Of a stretch of DNA of 64,000 nt, positions 17,692-27,504 are shown piece after piece; position 1 is the stretch's first letter, and every line of letters begins with the position of its first letter. The notes below the pieces were generated by a model, which saw nothing but the letters and a program-made list of their open reading frames with translations, did no database searches and was not told the origin of the DNA. Source of the stretch: Clostridia bacterium (GTDB taxonomy: Bacteria > Bacillota > Clostridia > Christensenellales > SZUA-584); the NCBI GenBank assembly GCA_003249555.1, contig QKIQ01000057.1, forward strand, positions 124,001 to 188,000, given 5' to 3'. A program made the translations under genes and the position numbers.

Positions 17692-17979
17692 AATCATACC
17701 CTCCAATAAAGCTTGTTAACTTCATTATATAATGGTAGAGATTTGGATGCAATCTTTTGCTCGATTCAACGCCGAATGACCGCTGAGCAGATATACATTT
17801 GTTTTTGATAGTGGTGCATAAAAATAAAAGTCAGCACGTTGTAAAGTTATTGGAGGTGGTTTTTCTGCCTTGGGAATGGTGAACGCAAAAGTGTTTATAG
17901 CAGAATCAAGTGACAATAATAGTGAAGAAGGAAAGGAAGCAGAAAAGTTTAAATATTACCATAAAATTTAATAATCCTA
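17692..17979. other. intergenic region upstream of heat-shock promoter
   Basis: About 290 AT-rich bases between divergent genes. No supported coding frame, repeat or RNA gene was seen; the heat-shock promoter and operator begin at 17980. Confidence 0.45.
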
Positions 17980-18035
17980 TTGCATTCTTAAACGGAATGT
18001 ATTATCATTACACCATAAGGTCAAGGAAAGTCAAA
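17980..18035 (+). promoter_or_regulatory. promoter with CtsR-like operator for dnaJ-like gene and clpB
   Basis: TTGCAT at 17980-17985, a 17-base spacer and TATCAT at 18003-18008 form a promoter. Directly downstream at 18019-18035 are the heptads GGTCAAG and AGTCAAA, three bases apart, matching the direct-repeat operator of the heat-shock repressor CtsR. A CtsR dimer here would block initiation. No ctsR gene is in the window. Confidence 0.7.
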
Positions 18036-18082
18036 GTCATACAAGCCAGCGTGAGAAGTGGCTAGGGAAGGAGTGATATGGC

Positions 18083-19063
18083 ATGCAGTATAAAGATTAT
18101 TATGCGATACTCGGCGTGGAAAAAACCGCGTCTCAGGACGAAATAAAAAAAGCATATCGAAAGCTTGCCAAACAGCATCATCCGGATGTGAATAAGGGCA
18201 ACAAGGCGTCTGAGGATAAGTTCAAGGATGTGAGCGAGGCTTACGAGGTACTGGGAGATGCGGAGAAACGCAAAAAATACGATGTGTTCGGATCGCAGGC
18301 GCAGTTTGCCAACGGGTACGATTTTGATCCGTCTCAGTACGGTTTTAACGGCAGCAATGTGCATTATGAATACGCAGGCGGCGGCGACCACAGCGATTTT
18401 TTCAATATGTTCTTTTCTAACGCTTTTGATCTAAACGATCTGTTTTCACAGGCGCGTGATGGCGGACGCAGCACACACGTTTACGAAGGCGGCGATTTGG
18501 GTGACATATTTGGCCAGACACGCGGCGGCGCAAGAGCGCCGCGTGTGCACAACGGCCAGGACATAGAAGCGGAAATTGAACTCACGCCTGAAGAAGGCGC
18601 GGCGGGAACGGAAAAGCGTATTTCGCTGCAAACACAAACGGGTACACGCAGCATCAACTTTAAGGTGCCTGCGGGTGTAAATGACGGAGAGACGATACGG
18701 CTAAAAGGACAGGGGCATGCGGGAAGCAATGGCGGTAAGAACGGCGATTTGCGCATGACGGTGCGTATGAAACCGGGGCGATTCACATTGAAGGGGCAGG
18801 AGCTTATCATGAATGCGGACGTGTATCCGTGGGATGCGGCGCTCGGTACCAAGCTGACAGTTGATACGCTGGACGGACGCATTGCGGTCAAGATCCCGTC
18901 GGGTGTGCAGTCCGGCAGCCGTATACGCGTGGCAGGAAAAGGGTATCCGTTCCGTGCGGGGGAACGCGGTGATTTGTATATCACGGTGCGTATCGTGAAT
19001 CCCGCATATTTAACGGCGGAGCAAAAGACGCTGTATGAGAAGCTGAAAGAGACGGTGAAGTAG
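18083..19063 (+). CDS. J-domain co-chaperone, CbpA/DnaJ type without zinc finger
   Basis: A 326-residue class B J-protein. The J domain covers residues 1-70 with the HPD motif ([10 protein letters not shown]), followed by a Gly-rich linker and two C-terminal substrate-binding domains (from about residue 155, including [20 protein letters not shown]). The CxxCxGxG zinc modules of DnaJ are absent, so it is closer to CbpA. It stimulates DnaK ATPase and hands substrates to DnaK and ClpB. It heads a likely operon with clpB under the CtsR-type promoter. Confidence 0.9.
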   Translation: MQYKDYYAILGVEKTASQDEIKKAYRKLAKQHHPDVNKGNKASEDKFKDVSEAYEVLGDAEKRKKYDVFGSQAQFANGYDFDPSQYGFNGSNVHYEYAGGGDHSDFFNMFFSNAFDLNDLFSQARDGGRSTHVYEGGDLGDIFGQTRGGARAPRVHNGQDIEAEIELTPEEGAAGTEKRISLQTQTGTRSINFKVPAGVNDGETIRLKGQGHAGSNGGKNGDLRMTVRMKPGRFTLKGQELIMNADVYPWDAALGTKLTVDTLDGRIAVKIPSGVQSGSRIRVAGKGYPFRAGERGDLYITVRIVNPAYLTAEQKTLYEKLKETVK

Positions 19064-19233
19064 GGGAGAAACGCAGAGACGGCCGGGCACAAAGACCGAT
19101 TACAGATACTTCGTCGCGTTGCTCCTCAGGATGACAAAATGGGCAGAGAGCACGCAGTTTGTGTGGGAGGCACGGTGAACAGCCCCTACGGAAAAACGCA
19201 GAGATGGAAATAGAAATCATATTGATTTTTTAA
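19064..19233. repeat. mosaic of dispersed-repeat fragments between dnaJ-like gene and clpB
   Basis: The spacer contains a piece of the TTCG...GGATGACA palindrome family (about 19108-19138) and a CCCCTACGG piece (about 19183-19191). The whole insert is bracketed by near-identical 17-base direct repeats at 19066-19082 and 19191-19207 (two mismatches), which may be a target duplication. Confidence 0.5.
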
Positions 19234-19251
19234 TAGAGGAGGTAAGCAGTG

Positions 19252-21840
19252 ATGGAACTGGATAGATTAACGGAAAAAGCGATGGCCGCGGTACAGGCGG
19301 CACAGGAAATTACAATAAGAATGGGACAGCAGCAGATCGACGGAGAACATCTGCATCTCGCGCTGGCATCGCAGCAGGACGGATTGATTCCGCGGCTGCT
19401 TGGATATATGGGCGTGGACACCGCGCAGTATACACTGGCGCTGGAGGCAGAGCTTGCGAGGCTGCCCAAGGTGCAGGGTACGGCTGCGTCGGTGTATGCG
19501 TCGCGGCGGTTTAGTGAGCTGATTGTGCACGCACAGGACGAGGCCAAGCGTTTTAAGGACGAATACACGGGTGTGGAGCATCTATTTATCGCGCTGCTCA
19601 AAGAGCGAAACACACCTTCTGCCGCCATATTCAAGCGGTTTGGCATCACGCTGGATGCGTTTATGACGGCGCTCTCCAAGGTGAGGAGTAACCAGCGTAT
19701 CACGTCGCAGAACCCCGAAGAGACATACGACTCGCTTAAGCGGTTCGGGCGCGACTTGGTTGAGCTCGCCAAGCAGGGCAAGATTGATCCCGTTATCGGG
19801 CGGGACAGCGAGATACGGCGTGCGATACGCATCCTCTCACGGCGCACCAAAAACAATCCTGTGCTCATCGGCGAGCCGGGCGTCGGCAAAACGGCGGTGG
19901 TGGAAGGGCTGGCGCAGCGTATCATTGCGGGAGACGTGCCTGAAGGGCTAAAGGACAAGACGATATTCGCGCTGGATTTGGGCGCACTGATTGCGGGCGC
20001 AAAGTACCGCGGTGAGTTTGAGGAGCGTTTGAAGGCGGTCTTAAACGATGTCAACAAGTCTGAAGGGCGCATCATATTGTTTATTGATGAACTGCACAAC
20101 ATCGTGGGCGCGGGCAAGGCTGAGGGCGCGATGGACGCGGGCAACATATTAAAGCCCATGCTGGCGCGCGGCGAGCTGCACTGTATCGGCGCAACGACAT
20201 TGGACGAATACCGAAAATATATCGAGAAGGACGCGGCGCTGGAGCGTCGTTTTCAGCCGATACTCGTGGAACCGCCGACGGTAGAGGATACGATATCTAT
20301 ACTGCGCGGACTCAAAGAACGTTTCGAGATTCACCACGGCGTGCGCATTACGGACGGCGCGTTGATTGCGTGTGCGGTGCTTTCCGACCGCTACATATCC
20401 GACAGGTTTTTGCCAGACAAGGCGATCGACCTGATGGACGAGGCAGCGGCGATGATCCGTACCGAGATCGACAGCATGCCGACCGAGCTGGACGAGATAT
20501 CGCGGCGTGTGATGCAGCTTCAGATCGAGCGGCAGGCGCTGAAAAAAGAGGACGACGCGGGCAGCAAGGCGCGGCTGGCGGCGCTGGAAAAAGAGCTGTC
20601 TGGTCTTAAGGAGCAGATGGATAAACTCAATGCGCAGTGGGAGCTGGAAAAGGTGGGACTCACGCGCGAGAAGGAACTCAAGCAGTCGATTGAGGACGTG
20701 CGGCGCAAGATTGACGATGCCAAACGCGCATATGACCTTGAGCAGGCGGCAAAGCTGGAATACGGCGAGCTGCCCGCCATGCAGCGGCAACTGGAGGAGG
20801 AGAAGGTGCGCAACAGAAAGAGCGGCCACGAACTGCTCAAAGAAGAGGTGACGGACGAGGAGATTGCCGAAATTGTGTCGCGCTGGACGGGCATTCCCGT
20901 GGCGCGGCTTGTGGAGCAGGAGCGAGACAAGCTGCTGCATCTGGAAGACATATTGCACAAGCGCGTCATTGGGCAGGACGAAGCGGTGCAGGCGGTCAGT
21001 GAAGCGGTGATCCGTGCGCGCAGCGGCCTGAAGGATCCACGGCGTCCCATTGGTTCGTTCATATTCTTGGGGCCGACGGGCGTCGGCAAAACGGAGCTGG
21101 CACGCACGCTTTCCGAGGCGCTGTTTGACAGCGAGGACAACATGGTGCGAATCGACATGTCTGAGTATATGGAGAAGCACGCGGTCGCAAGGCTGATCGG
21201 TGCGCCACCGGGATACGTGGGCTACGACGAAGGCGGACAGCTCACCGAGGCGGTGAGAAGAAAGCCGTACTGCGTGATTTTGTTCGACGAGATTGAAAAG
21301 GCGCATCACGATGTGTTTAACGTGCTGTTGCAGCTTTTAGACGATGGGCGGCTCACGGACAGCCAAGGACGCACGGTGGATTTTAAGAACACGGTGGTGA
21401 TCATGACGAGCAACATAGGCAGCGAGTATCTGCTTTCGGGTATCAATGCGCAGGGCGAGATCGATGAGGCAGTGAGAGATCGCGTGATGGGCGATTTGTC
21501 GCGGCATTTCCGGCCAGAGTTTTTGAACCGTGTGGACGATGTGGTGCTGTTTAAGCCGCTCAAGGAAAGCGACATTGTGCGTATTATCGACCTTACGGTA
21601 TCCGCCATCCAGAAGCGGCTTGACGACCGTAACATCAAGCTGGGCGTCACGGATGCGGCGAAGCGGCTGATCGCCGAAAAGTCTTACACGCCGATATACG
21701 GCGCGCGGCCTGTGAAGCGGTACTTGCAGAAGGCTGTCGAGACGCAAGTGGGGCGGATGATGGTGTCCGGCGATCTCATCGATGGCGGGCTTGTGAAAGT
21801 GGACGCTGACGGAGGGGAACTCAAGATTATTGCTGAATAA
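19252..21840 (+). CDS. clpB: ATP-dependent disaggregase ClpB
   Basis: The 862-residue Hsp100 protein frees aggregated proteins with DnaK. In order: N-terminal Clp repeats (1-145), AAA-1 with Walker A GEPGVGKT near residue 207, the long coiled-coil middle domain (about 400-525) that identifies ClpB rather than ClpA/ClpC, and AAA-2 with GPTGVGKT near 607. The C-terminal domain ends at [21 protein letters not shown] lies eight bases upstream of ATG 19252; GTG 19249 is an alternative. It shares the heat-shock promoter with the J-protein gene. Confidence 0.97.
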   Translation: MELDRLTEKAMAAVQAAQEITIRMGQQQIDGEHLHLALASQQDGLIPRLLGYMGVDTAQYTLALEAELARLPKVQGTAASVYASRRFSELIVHAQDEAKRFKDEYTGVEHLFIALLKERNTPSAAIFKRFGITLDAFMTALSKVRSNQRITSQNPEETYDSLKRFGRDLVELAKQGKIDPVIGRDSEIRRAIRILSRRTKNNPVLIGEPGVGKTAVVEGLAQRIIAGDVPEGLKDKTIFALDLGALIAGAKYRGEFEERLKAVLNDVNKSEGRIILFIDELHNIVGAGKAEGAMDAGNILKPMLARGELHCIGATTLDEYRKYIEKDAALERRFQPILVEPPTVEDTISILRGLKERFEIHHGVRITDGALIACAVLSDRYISDRFLPDKAIDLMDEAAAMIRTEIDSMPTELDEISRRVMQLQIERQALKKEDDAGSKARLAALEKELSGLKEQMDKLNAQWELEKVGLTREKELKQSIEDVRRKIDDAKRAYDLEQAAKLEYGELPAMQRQLEEEKVRNRKSGHELLKEEVTDEEIAEIVSRWTGIPVARLVEQERDKLLHLEDILHKRVIGQDEAVQAVSEAVIRARSGLKDPRRPIGSFIFLGPTGVGKTELARTLSEALFDSEDNMVRIDMSEYMEKHAVARLIGAPPGYVGYDEGGQLTEAVRRKPYCVILFDEIEKAHHDVFNVLLQLLDDGRLTDSQGRTVDFKNTVVIMTSNIGSEYLLSGINAQGEIDEAVRDRVMGDLSRHFRPEFLNRVDDVVLFKPLKESDIVRIIDLTVSAIQKRLDDRNIKLGVTDAAKRLIAEKSYTPIYGARPVKRYLQKAVETQVGRMMVSGDLIDGGLVKVDADGGELKIIAE

Positions 21841-22269
21841 GGGGTTGTTTGGTGGGGGAGATTTGCGTGGTGTTGGCTCACCACTGGCAGGGGCTCTGCC
21901 CCCCTGCCCCCCGCCAAAGGGCCAACCCTTTGGAAACCCACATGTTTTTGTTCCGCATGCTGCGGGAGTCGTTATACAATATTATTTAAAGACTATCTTG
22001 ATAACAATCTTAATATTTCAGTTTATCTCTTGGGGCTGACGGAAGAAGAAAAGTAGAAGCGGTATTTGGATATGCATTGGATGTACGGGCCGGCATACCC
22101 CATTCGGGCCGGCGCGGAGACCGGCCCCTACGGTTCGTGAATGCATAACGTCTGTAGGGGTGCGTTTCTATGCGCACCCGTTTACGTCGCAATCATGCAG
22201 AACGGTTATACCCTATCCGGGGCACAGGCTAAGACCGCCTATACACAGAGCTGCAAAAAAAGACGGTGG
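21841..22269. repeat. gene-free region of GC-rich dispersed repeats
   Basis: The 430 bases downstream of clpB hold several palindromic pieces: a Gly/Pro-type G/C block at about 21880-21950 (GGGGCTCTGCCCCC and CCAAAGGGCCAACCCTTTGG), a CCGGCCCCTACGG piece near 22117, and a GTAGGGGTGCG...GCGCACCC hairpin at about 22153-22181. No gene is supported here. Frames that appear to code RIRLLW repeats are the shadow of the tandem repeat in the next gene. Confidence 0.55.
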
Positions 22270-23016
22270 TTAAGCCTGCGGGTCTTCCGGTGGATTTTCC
22301 TGCGGCGCGGCAGGCTGTTGCGGATACGGCTGTTGTGGATACGGCTGTTGTGGATACGGCTGTTGTGGATACGGCTGTTGTGGATACGGCTGTTGTGGAT
22401 ACGGCTGTTGTGGATACGGCTGCTGCGGATACGGCTGCTGCGGATATGGGTAATACGGCGGCATCGCGTTCTGCCGTTCGCGCATCAGCGCAAACACGCC
22501 GCCAAGTATGAACAGCACCATCGAAATGATATTAAAGAAGCTGAACAGGCTCAGCACGGCTGCGATAATCATCAGCACGCCCGCGAGGACGTTTTTCTTT
22601 TTCACGATAATGCCGCCCACGAGTCCCATAACACCCGCGACAGCGGCAATGATTCCAGGAATCAGGAACATGGCGCCCAATACAGTTTGAGCGGCTTGTT
22701 TTGAATCGGAGAAAATCTGCACATCGTCATAGATACCGTCATTATTATCATCATAGGCAAAATAGTCATCATCAAGCAAGTCGTCAAGATCATATTCGTA
22801 GTTATCATCCAAGAGATCGTCATAATCATATTCGTAGCTATCATCAAAGATATCGTCGTATTCTTCATCCCAAGAGTTTAAATCATAATCTGGATAATAC
22901 ATGCCATCCCAAAAGTTTGAGCTGGAAAAAACCGCGCTGCCGAAAAGCAGCAGTATCGAAACCAAGATCGCGAAAGCGCCACCCACGATACCCATCACCA
23001 TACCTGCTGTACGCAT
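22270..23016 (-). CDS. DUF4064-like membrane protein with acidic loop and PYPQQ tail
   Basis: A 248-residue protein. The N-terminal helix (residues 3-30) is followed by an acidic extracellular loop with repeats of a DDLLDDxYEYD type and a DDNNDGIYDD run that resembles a calcium-binding loop. Three further helices include GGIIVKKKNVLAGVLMIIAA, shared with the paralogue at 13858. The C-terminal tail has nine PYPQQ units. Start at 23016 follows AGGAGGGG. The function is unknown; the loop suggests cation binding and the tail a disordered, possibly cytoplasmic or wall-spanning, spacer. Confidence 0.7.
   Translation of the reverse strand: MRTAGMVMGIVGGAFAILVSILLLFGSAVFSSSNFWDGMYYPDYDLNSWDEEYDDIFDDSYEYDYDDLLDDNYEYDLDDLLDDDYFAYDDNNDGIYDDVQIFSDSKQAAQTVLGAMFLIPGIIAAVAGVMGLVGGIIVKKKNVLAGVLMIIAAVLSLFSFFNIISMVLFILGGVFALMRERQNAMPPYYPYPQQPYPQQPYPQQPYPQQPYPQQPYPQQPYPQQPYPQQPYPQQPAAPQENPPEDPQA
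22313..22447. repeat. tandem repeat, nine 15-base units
   Basis: Nine 15-base units of the form GGCTGTTGTGGATAC with C/T variants at two positions encode PYPQQ on the minus strand. The middle units are identical in DNA as well as protein, so copy number has probably changed recently by slippage. Confidence 0.9.
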
Positions 23017-23283
23017 AAAAAGACCCCTCCTCAATACCAATATTTGCTCTATTATACCTTCATTTTATGTGTATGACAACATTGAGAAGTTTAACCCTTG
23101 CGCATTTTCGTTTTTTTAAAATGGCAAAACAAATGAACTGTCTCTTCCCTTGTAAAGAAACAAATGCGAAATTAAAATCTCTTAGTCGTGAAATGATATT
23201 GAATTGAAAGTGGTTTGAATAGAAGTTGGTTTGATGACTGGTTTGATTTTGTGGGTGAACTCATGAGATTTTAAATTAGCCCA

Positions 23284-23457
23284 TTATTTTACTTTTTTTG
23301 TCTGCACGGTCTGCTCAATCAACTGTTCCAAAAAACGACTCTGATTTTGTATGCTCTCGTTTTTCGATAAAGGAATGCGGCTGGTCAGCGCCTCTTCAAC
23401 CATATGATTGAGCTTTTCGCGTTCTAACTGAACGCTGTGCTGAAAACTGCCCTTCAT
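23284..23457 (-). CDS. small Spo0E-like protein
   Basis: A 57-residue protein preceded by GGAGG. Residues about 10-50 (EREKLNHMVEEALTSRIPLS then NQSRFLEQLIEQ) fit the two-helix Spo0E phosphatase pattern, with NQSRFLEQLI in place of the SQELDxLI motif. Spo0E proteins remove phosphate from the sporulation regulator Spo0A. The motif match is partial. It is divergent from the HTH gene at 23609. Confidence 0.5.
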   Translation of the reverse strand: MKGSFQHSVQLEREKLNHMVEEALTSRIPLSKNESIQNQSRFLEQLIEQTVQTKKVK

Positions 23458-23608
23458 ACGTCCTCCAACATCATTTGTTATGATACACACGGACACTAAT
23501 ATATAACGAAATTTACCAAGTGTCAACCGTGAAAGGGTAATAAAAAAAGAAAGACTTTGATACACTAGTAAGCAAAAAGCCATCCGGTGGTTGGAGGAAC
23601 GTGACATC

Positions 23609-23851
23609 ATGACGTACGCAGAAGCAGTTGCCAGACGCATTTCGCAGATTTGCATTGAGAGAAAACTCACGCTCAATAAGCTTGCGTGCCTTTCGGGGCT
23701 CAGACAGTCCACACTAGATAATATTACAAAAGGCAATACCAAAAATCCCACACTGCGCACGCTGCACCGCATTGCGGTGGGGCTCGATATGACGGTGGCA
23801 CAGCTGCTGGATTACGATATCATGAACGAGTCTGTATTTGAAGACGAATAA
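23609..23851 (+). CDS. XRE-family helix-turn-helix regulator
   Basis: An 80-residue single-domain DNA-binding protein of the Cro/C1 type: the helix-turn-helix spans about residues 18-50 (LNKLACLSGLRQSTLDNITK) and the fifth helix follows (LRTLHRIAVGLDMTVAQLLD). No separate sensor domain is present. The start ATG lies about ten bases after GGAGG. Target and role are unknown; the divergent Spo0E-like gene is a possible target. Confidence 0.85.
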   Translation: MTYAEAVARRISQICIERKLTLNKLACLSGLRQSTLDNITKGNTKNPTLRTLHRIAVGLDMTVAQLLDYDIMNESVFEDE

Positions 23852-23972
23852 ATAATACATACGAGACATAATTCTTAGGATATTTGTGAACACTCTATGA
23901 AATAGCAGGGATATCTGAAACAAACGGGGAAGTTATCATTCATAACAACTGCGATAAAAAGGAGGACAGAAC

Positions 23973-24467
23973 ATGAGCGAGAACAAAACAATGGACAATT
24001 TGATGGAAGCCTTTGCGGGAGAGTCTCAGGCGAACCGGAAATATACGGCATATGCCAAGCAGGCGGAGAAAGAAGGCAAGACGAATGCCGCGAAGCTGTT
24101 CCGCGCAGCTGCGGATGCGGAGACGCTGCATGCGCTTAAACACTTTGAGGTGGCGGGAAAGATCGGCAATACCGCCGCGAATTTAAAAGACGCGGTGGCG
24201 GGAGAGACACACGAATACAAGGATATGTACCCCGATTTTGTAAAGGCCGCCGAAGCCGAAGGCAACAAAGCGGCAGTACGCACCTTCACGTATGCGATGA
24301 AAGCCGAAGAGGTGCACGCAAGGCTTTATGCAAAGGCGCTAGAGGACGTGGATGATGCCGAAGAGATATTCTACTATCTGTGCCCGGTCTGCGGAAACAT
24401 TGAAAAAGAGCGGCCGGAAAACTGCCCCATATGCGGCGTGCCGGGCAGCAAATTTATTGAATATTAA
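23973..24467 (+). CDS. rbr: rubrerythrin
   Basis: A 164-residue non-haem iron protein that reduces peroxide in anaerobes. The four-helix ferritin-like domain carries the diiron glutamates and histidines (ESQANRKYTAYAKQ, ETLHALKHFE, and EEVHARLYAKAL). The C-terminal rubredoxin domain has both CPVCG and CPICG knuckles for one iron. Gene length and order of domains are standard. AGGAGG precedes the start. No PerR-box was recognised upstream. Confidence 0.97.
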   Translation: MSENKTMDNLMEAFAGESQANRKYTAYAKQAEKEGKTNAAKLFRAAADAETLHALKHFEVAGKIGNTAANLKDAVAGETHEYKDMYPDFVKAAEAEGNKAAVRTFTYAMKAEEVHARLYAKALEDVDDAEEIFYYLCPVCGNIEKERPENCPICGVPGSKFIEY

Positions 24468-24654
24468 AGCTTTTGAGGGGAACGGGTATCGTATGGTGTT
24501 CTAAATGGTACTATCAGAAGTCTGAGGGGCGTCGTGTGGCGTCTCTTTTTTTGCCGAAAAATTGGAGCGGATGGGGGCTGACTATGTTCGGCTTGTGGAA
24601 GAGAAATGGCGGCGTTATAATATCAATGACAATACTGGATAAGAAAGGTAAAAT

Positions 24655-26313
24655 ATGGACAAGGGTTGGTTTGTTGTGATTATCGTTGCAGCGCTGATTG
24701 CCGCTGTCATTGTGTCGGTTTTGCGCGGTGAAAGAAAGCTGCGGGAGCGAATTGAGGCGCGGTTCGGCAAGAGGCCGGAATCGGTTGATGAAACAGATCA
24801 CATTGCGGTTTACTTTAAAAGCAGACAGACGCATGACGCGCCCATGCATTATATCGACCACATGACCTGGGACGACCTTGACATGGACAAGGTGTTTAAG
24901 TACATGGATGCATGCCAGTCTGCCGTGGGTGCGTCGCAGCTTTATGCGATGCTGCACGAGCCATGCTTTGAGTCAGGCGTATTGGAACAACGCGAAAAGC
25001 TGCTGACTTTGTTGGACGCTGATGCCGGCATTCGGCTCAAATTACAGGTCTTCTTCGCCAAGATGGGACGGCCTTTGGGACACGCTCTTGCCTCGCTCGT
25101 TTATGGAGTGTCTGAGAAGCGGCTGAAAAGGCCGTGGCTGTATACTGTGCTGGCGCTGCTGCCTTTGCTGTTCATCGGTGTCATATTCCTGAATGCCTAT
25201 GCCGGAGGGATATTGATCGCGGTGTCGGCAGTGACCAACGGAGTGATATTTTATCGTACTTTCAGACGCATAGAGACGGAAGTGGATGCGGTCAAACAGT
25301 TTTCCGCACTTCTTTGGGCTGCAGGGAAAATTTCTGACACACATGCGCTGGATGAGCTTGCTCTCGGGCAAGACATTGCGGAAGGCTACATGCTGTTTAG
25401 ACACTTGGGAGGAAAGCTCTCTGGGCTGACACAGCAAAAGGTATCTGATTTTGATTTTTTGGCGGAGTACATTCGCGCCATATTTCTAACAAATATACGC
25501 AGCTACAACCGCATAATCAAAGTGCTGGATGAAAACACAAAGGCATTTCGACGGTTATACCGCAGCGTGGGTGAGTTGGACGCGATGATTGCGGTGTTGT
25601 CATTCCGAAAGAGCTTGCCATATTATTGTCAGCCCGAATTCGTGACGGACAGCCGTTTTGAGATGGATGGCATTTATCATCCCCTGATCGAAAAGCCTGT
25701 GGAGAATTCGTTTGTGATGGTGCGGGGTTGCTTGATATCCGGTTCCAACGCGTCGGGCAAATCCACATTTGTCAAGGCGATGGCGGTGAGCGCGATACTC
25801 GCACAGACGGTGAACACGTGCATGGCGAGGAGGTTCGTAATGCGCCCCGCGCTTGTGATGACCTCGATGGCGGTGCGCGACAATGTGACGGCGGGGGAAA
25901 GCTATTTTGTGACCGAGATCAAATCGCTGCGGCGTATACTTGATAAGTTGTCTGAAGTGTTCTGTATCTGCTTTATTGATGAGATACTCAAAGGCACCAA
26001 CACGGCGGAACGTATCGCGGCATCCGCGGCGACGCTCACATATCTGCATGGGGGCGGCTGCCTTTGCGCAGCGGCCACGCACGATGTGGAGCTCACGCGA
26101 ATACTTGCGGGAGAATACGATAACTATCATTTTGCGGAGAAGGTGACGGATGAGGGCGTTGTTTTCGATTACAGAATACAGTCAGGACCCACCAGAACGC
26201 GCAACGCGATACGGCTGCTGGATTTCATGGGATTTGACAAGCGCATTATTACGGAAGCGGAACAGTTGGCGGAGAATTTTGATAAGACGGGAAAGTGGCC
26301 CGAAAGCATATAA
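24655..26313 (+). CDS. membrane-anchored MutS-like ATPase
   Basis: A 552-residue protein with the MutS ATPase domain: Walker A SGSNASGKSTF near residue 363, Walker B FCICFIDEILKGTNTAERIA, and the following helix. The MutS core helices lie before it, but the mismatch-binding and connector domains are missing. Residues 5-24 and about 160-205 are hydrophobic, giving one N-terminal and two central membrane segments, so it is not a mismatch repair enzyme in the usual sense. Its start at 24655 has GAAAGG upstream. Role unknown. Confidence 0.8.
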   Translation: MDKGWFVVIIVAALIAAVIVSVLRGERKLRERIEARFGKRPESVDETDHIAVYFKSRQTHDAPMHYIDHMTWDDLDMDKVFKYMDACQSAVGASQLYAMLHEPCFESGVLEQREKLLTLLDADAGIRLKLQVFFAKMGRPLGHALASLVYGVSEKRLKRPWLYTVLALLPLLFIGVIFLNAYAGGILIAVSAVTNGVIFYRTFRRIETEVDAVKQFSALLWAAGKISDTHALDELALGQDIAEGYMLFRHLGGKLSGLTQQKVSDFDFLAEYIRAIFLTNIRSYNRIIKVLDENTKAFRRLYRSVGELDAMIAVLSFRKSLPYYCQPEFVTDSRFEMDGIYHPLIEKPVENSFVMVRGCLISGSNASGKSTFVKAMAVSAILAQTVNTCMARRFVMRPALVMTSMAVRDNVTAGESYFVTEIKSLRRILDKLSEVFCICFIDEILKGTNTAERIAASAATLTYLHGGGCLCAAATHDVELTRILAGEYDNYHFAEKVTDEGVVFDYRIQSGPTRTRNAIRLLDFMGFDKRIITEAEQLAENFDKTGKWPESI

Positions 26314-26433
26314 CAGGGCTTTAGACAGTATATCAGGTGTATTGTGGAAAAAAACAAGCTGTTTGTGTCGGCGCATCGTGATATAATGAACGAAACAAAA
26401 TGTGAATCTATGCGATACCGGAGGAGGGCAATA

Positions 26434-27450
26434 ATGACGGATAAAACGATCGCCGTGATTGGCGGCGGTGCGATAGGTGGCATTACAGCGGCATATTTGA
26501 GCCAGGCGGGTTATGATGTGGAGCTGGTGGTGAAGCATCAGGATAAGGCCGACCAAGTGATTAACAAGGGACTGCACATCACAGGTGTGCGCGGAGAGCA
26601 TGATATCAAGCTTAAGGCTGTGGCCGAGGTGGAGCAGCTGTCGGGCAAAAAGGATATTGTGATGATCGTGACCAAAGCATACGACATGCCGGACGCGGCG
26701 CGGCGCGTGCTGCCTTTTCTCAAAGAGGATGCCGTGGTGGTGTCTATGCAGAACGGCATATGTGTGGAAGCGCTGGGCGAGATCGTGGGAGCGGAGCGTT
26801 CGGTGGGGTGCGTGATCGGCTGGGGCTCAACAATGCTGCCGGACGGCACGCTTCACATGACATCTGAGGGTGATTTTGTGATCGGGGGACAGTTGCCTAA
26901 AAATGATGTAACGTGGCTTAAAGAGGTGCTGGATCACATGATGGAAACGCGTATTTCCGATAACATCATTGCCGATCTGTACTCCAAAATGATCGTGAAC
27001 TCTTGCATCACGTCGCTTGGCGTACTCAGCGGGCTTTACTTAGGTCAAATAATGAAGTTTAAACGCGCAAGGGAGATATTCATATCCATCATCAGCGAGG
27101 CTGTGGCCGTGGCGAACGCGATGAAGCTTCATGTTGAGCCGTACGGCGGGAAGCTGGACTATTACAGCTTGATAAAGGGCGAAGGGGCTATGTCTGATTT
27201 TAGAAGGCACACGATGATTCGTATTATCGGCTTTAAATACCGCCGCTTGAAATCGTCGAGTTTGCAATCGCTGCAACGCGGCAAGCCGACGGAGGTTGAC
27301 TATTACAACGGTTATATTGCCAAAAAAGGCGCGGAACTGGGTGTGAAGACGCCTGTCAACGCGCGCATTGTGAAAATGATCAAAGAGATTGAAGCGGGGA
27401 ACAGGACGATCGACCCTAATAATTTTGAAGACGCGGGACTGGAAGGGTAA
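26434..27450 (+). CDS. panE: 2-dehydropantoate 2-reductase family protein
   Basis: A 338-residue NADPH-dependent reductase of the ApbA/PanE family. The Rossmann motif is IAVIGGGAIGGITAAYLS, and the catalytic helix region contains KMIVNSCITSLGVL with the usual lysine and asparagine. The C-terminal KPTEVDYYNGYIAKKGAELG fits the family. Enzymes of this family make pantoate for coenzyme A, but paralogues act on other 2-keto acids, so substrate is uncertain. Start at 26434 is preceded by GGAGGAGGG. Confidence 0.8.
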   Translation: MTDKTIAVIGGGAIGGITAAYLSQAGYDVELVVKHQDKADQVINKGLHITGVRGEHDIKLKAVAEVEQLSGKKDIVMIVTKAYDMPDAARRVLPFLKEDAVVVSMQNGICVEALGEIVGAERSVGCVIGWGSTMLPDGTLHMTSEGDFVIGGQLPKNDVTWLKEVLDHMMETRISDNIIADLYSKMIVNSCITSLGVLSGLYLGQIMKFKRAREIFISIISEAVAVANAMKLHVEPYGGKLDYYSLIKGEGAMSDFRRHTMIRIIGFKYRRLKSSSLQSLQRGKPTEVDYYNGYIAKKGAELGVKTPVNARIVKMIKEIEAGNRTIDPNNFEDAGLEG

Positions 27451-27504
27451 GGCGAACAGCCCAATAGTTTTTTCTGTATGGTGCTTTGAAAAGGAGGATA
27501 ACAA

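Noticed and set aside
19230-20159. 309-codon minus-strand frame over the start of clpB
   Set aside because: Ser/Pro-rich shadow of the clpB coding strand with no site or family pattern.
20149-21309. 386-codon minus-strand frame inside clpB
   Set aside because: It lies wholly antisense to clpB, has no ribosome binding site and has the composition expected of the complement of a GC-biased gene.
22313-22447. possible CRISPR array
   Set aside because: Units are 15 bases, directly abutting with no spacers, and encode PYPQQ in frame.
22141-22704. 187-codon plus-strand frame with RIRLLW repeats
   Set aside because: It is the reverse reading of the PYPQQ tandem repeat; no ribosome binding site and biased residues.
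23168-23280. inverted AATTAAAATCTC/GAGATTTTAAATT pair and three GGTTTGA copies
   Set aside because: Long loop, AT-rich arms with one indel and no clear gene to regulate; could be chance.
24505-24552. hairpin with T run after rubrerythrin
   Set aside because: The GGCGTC copies are direct, not inverted, so no convincing stem forms.
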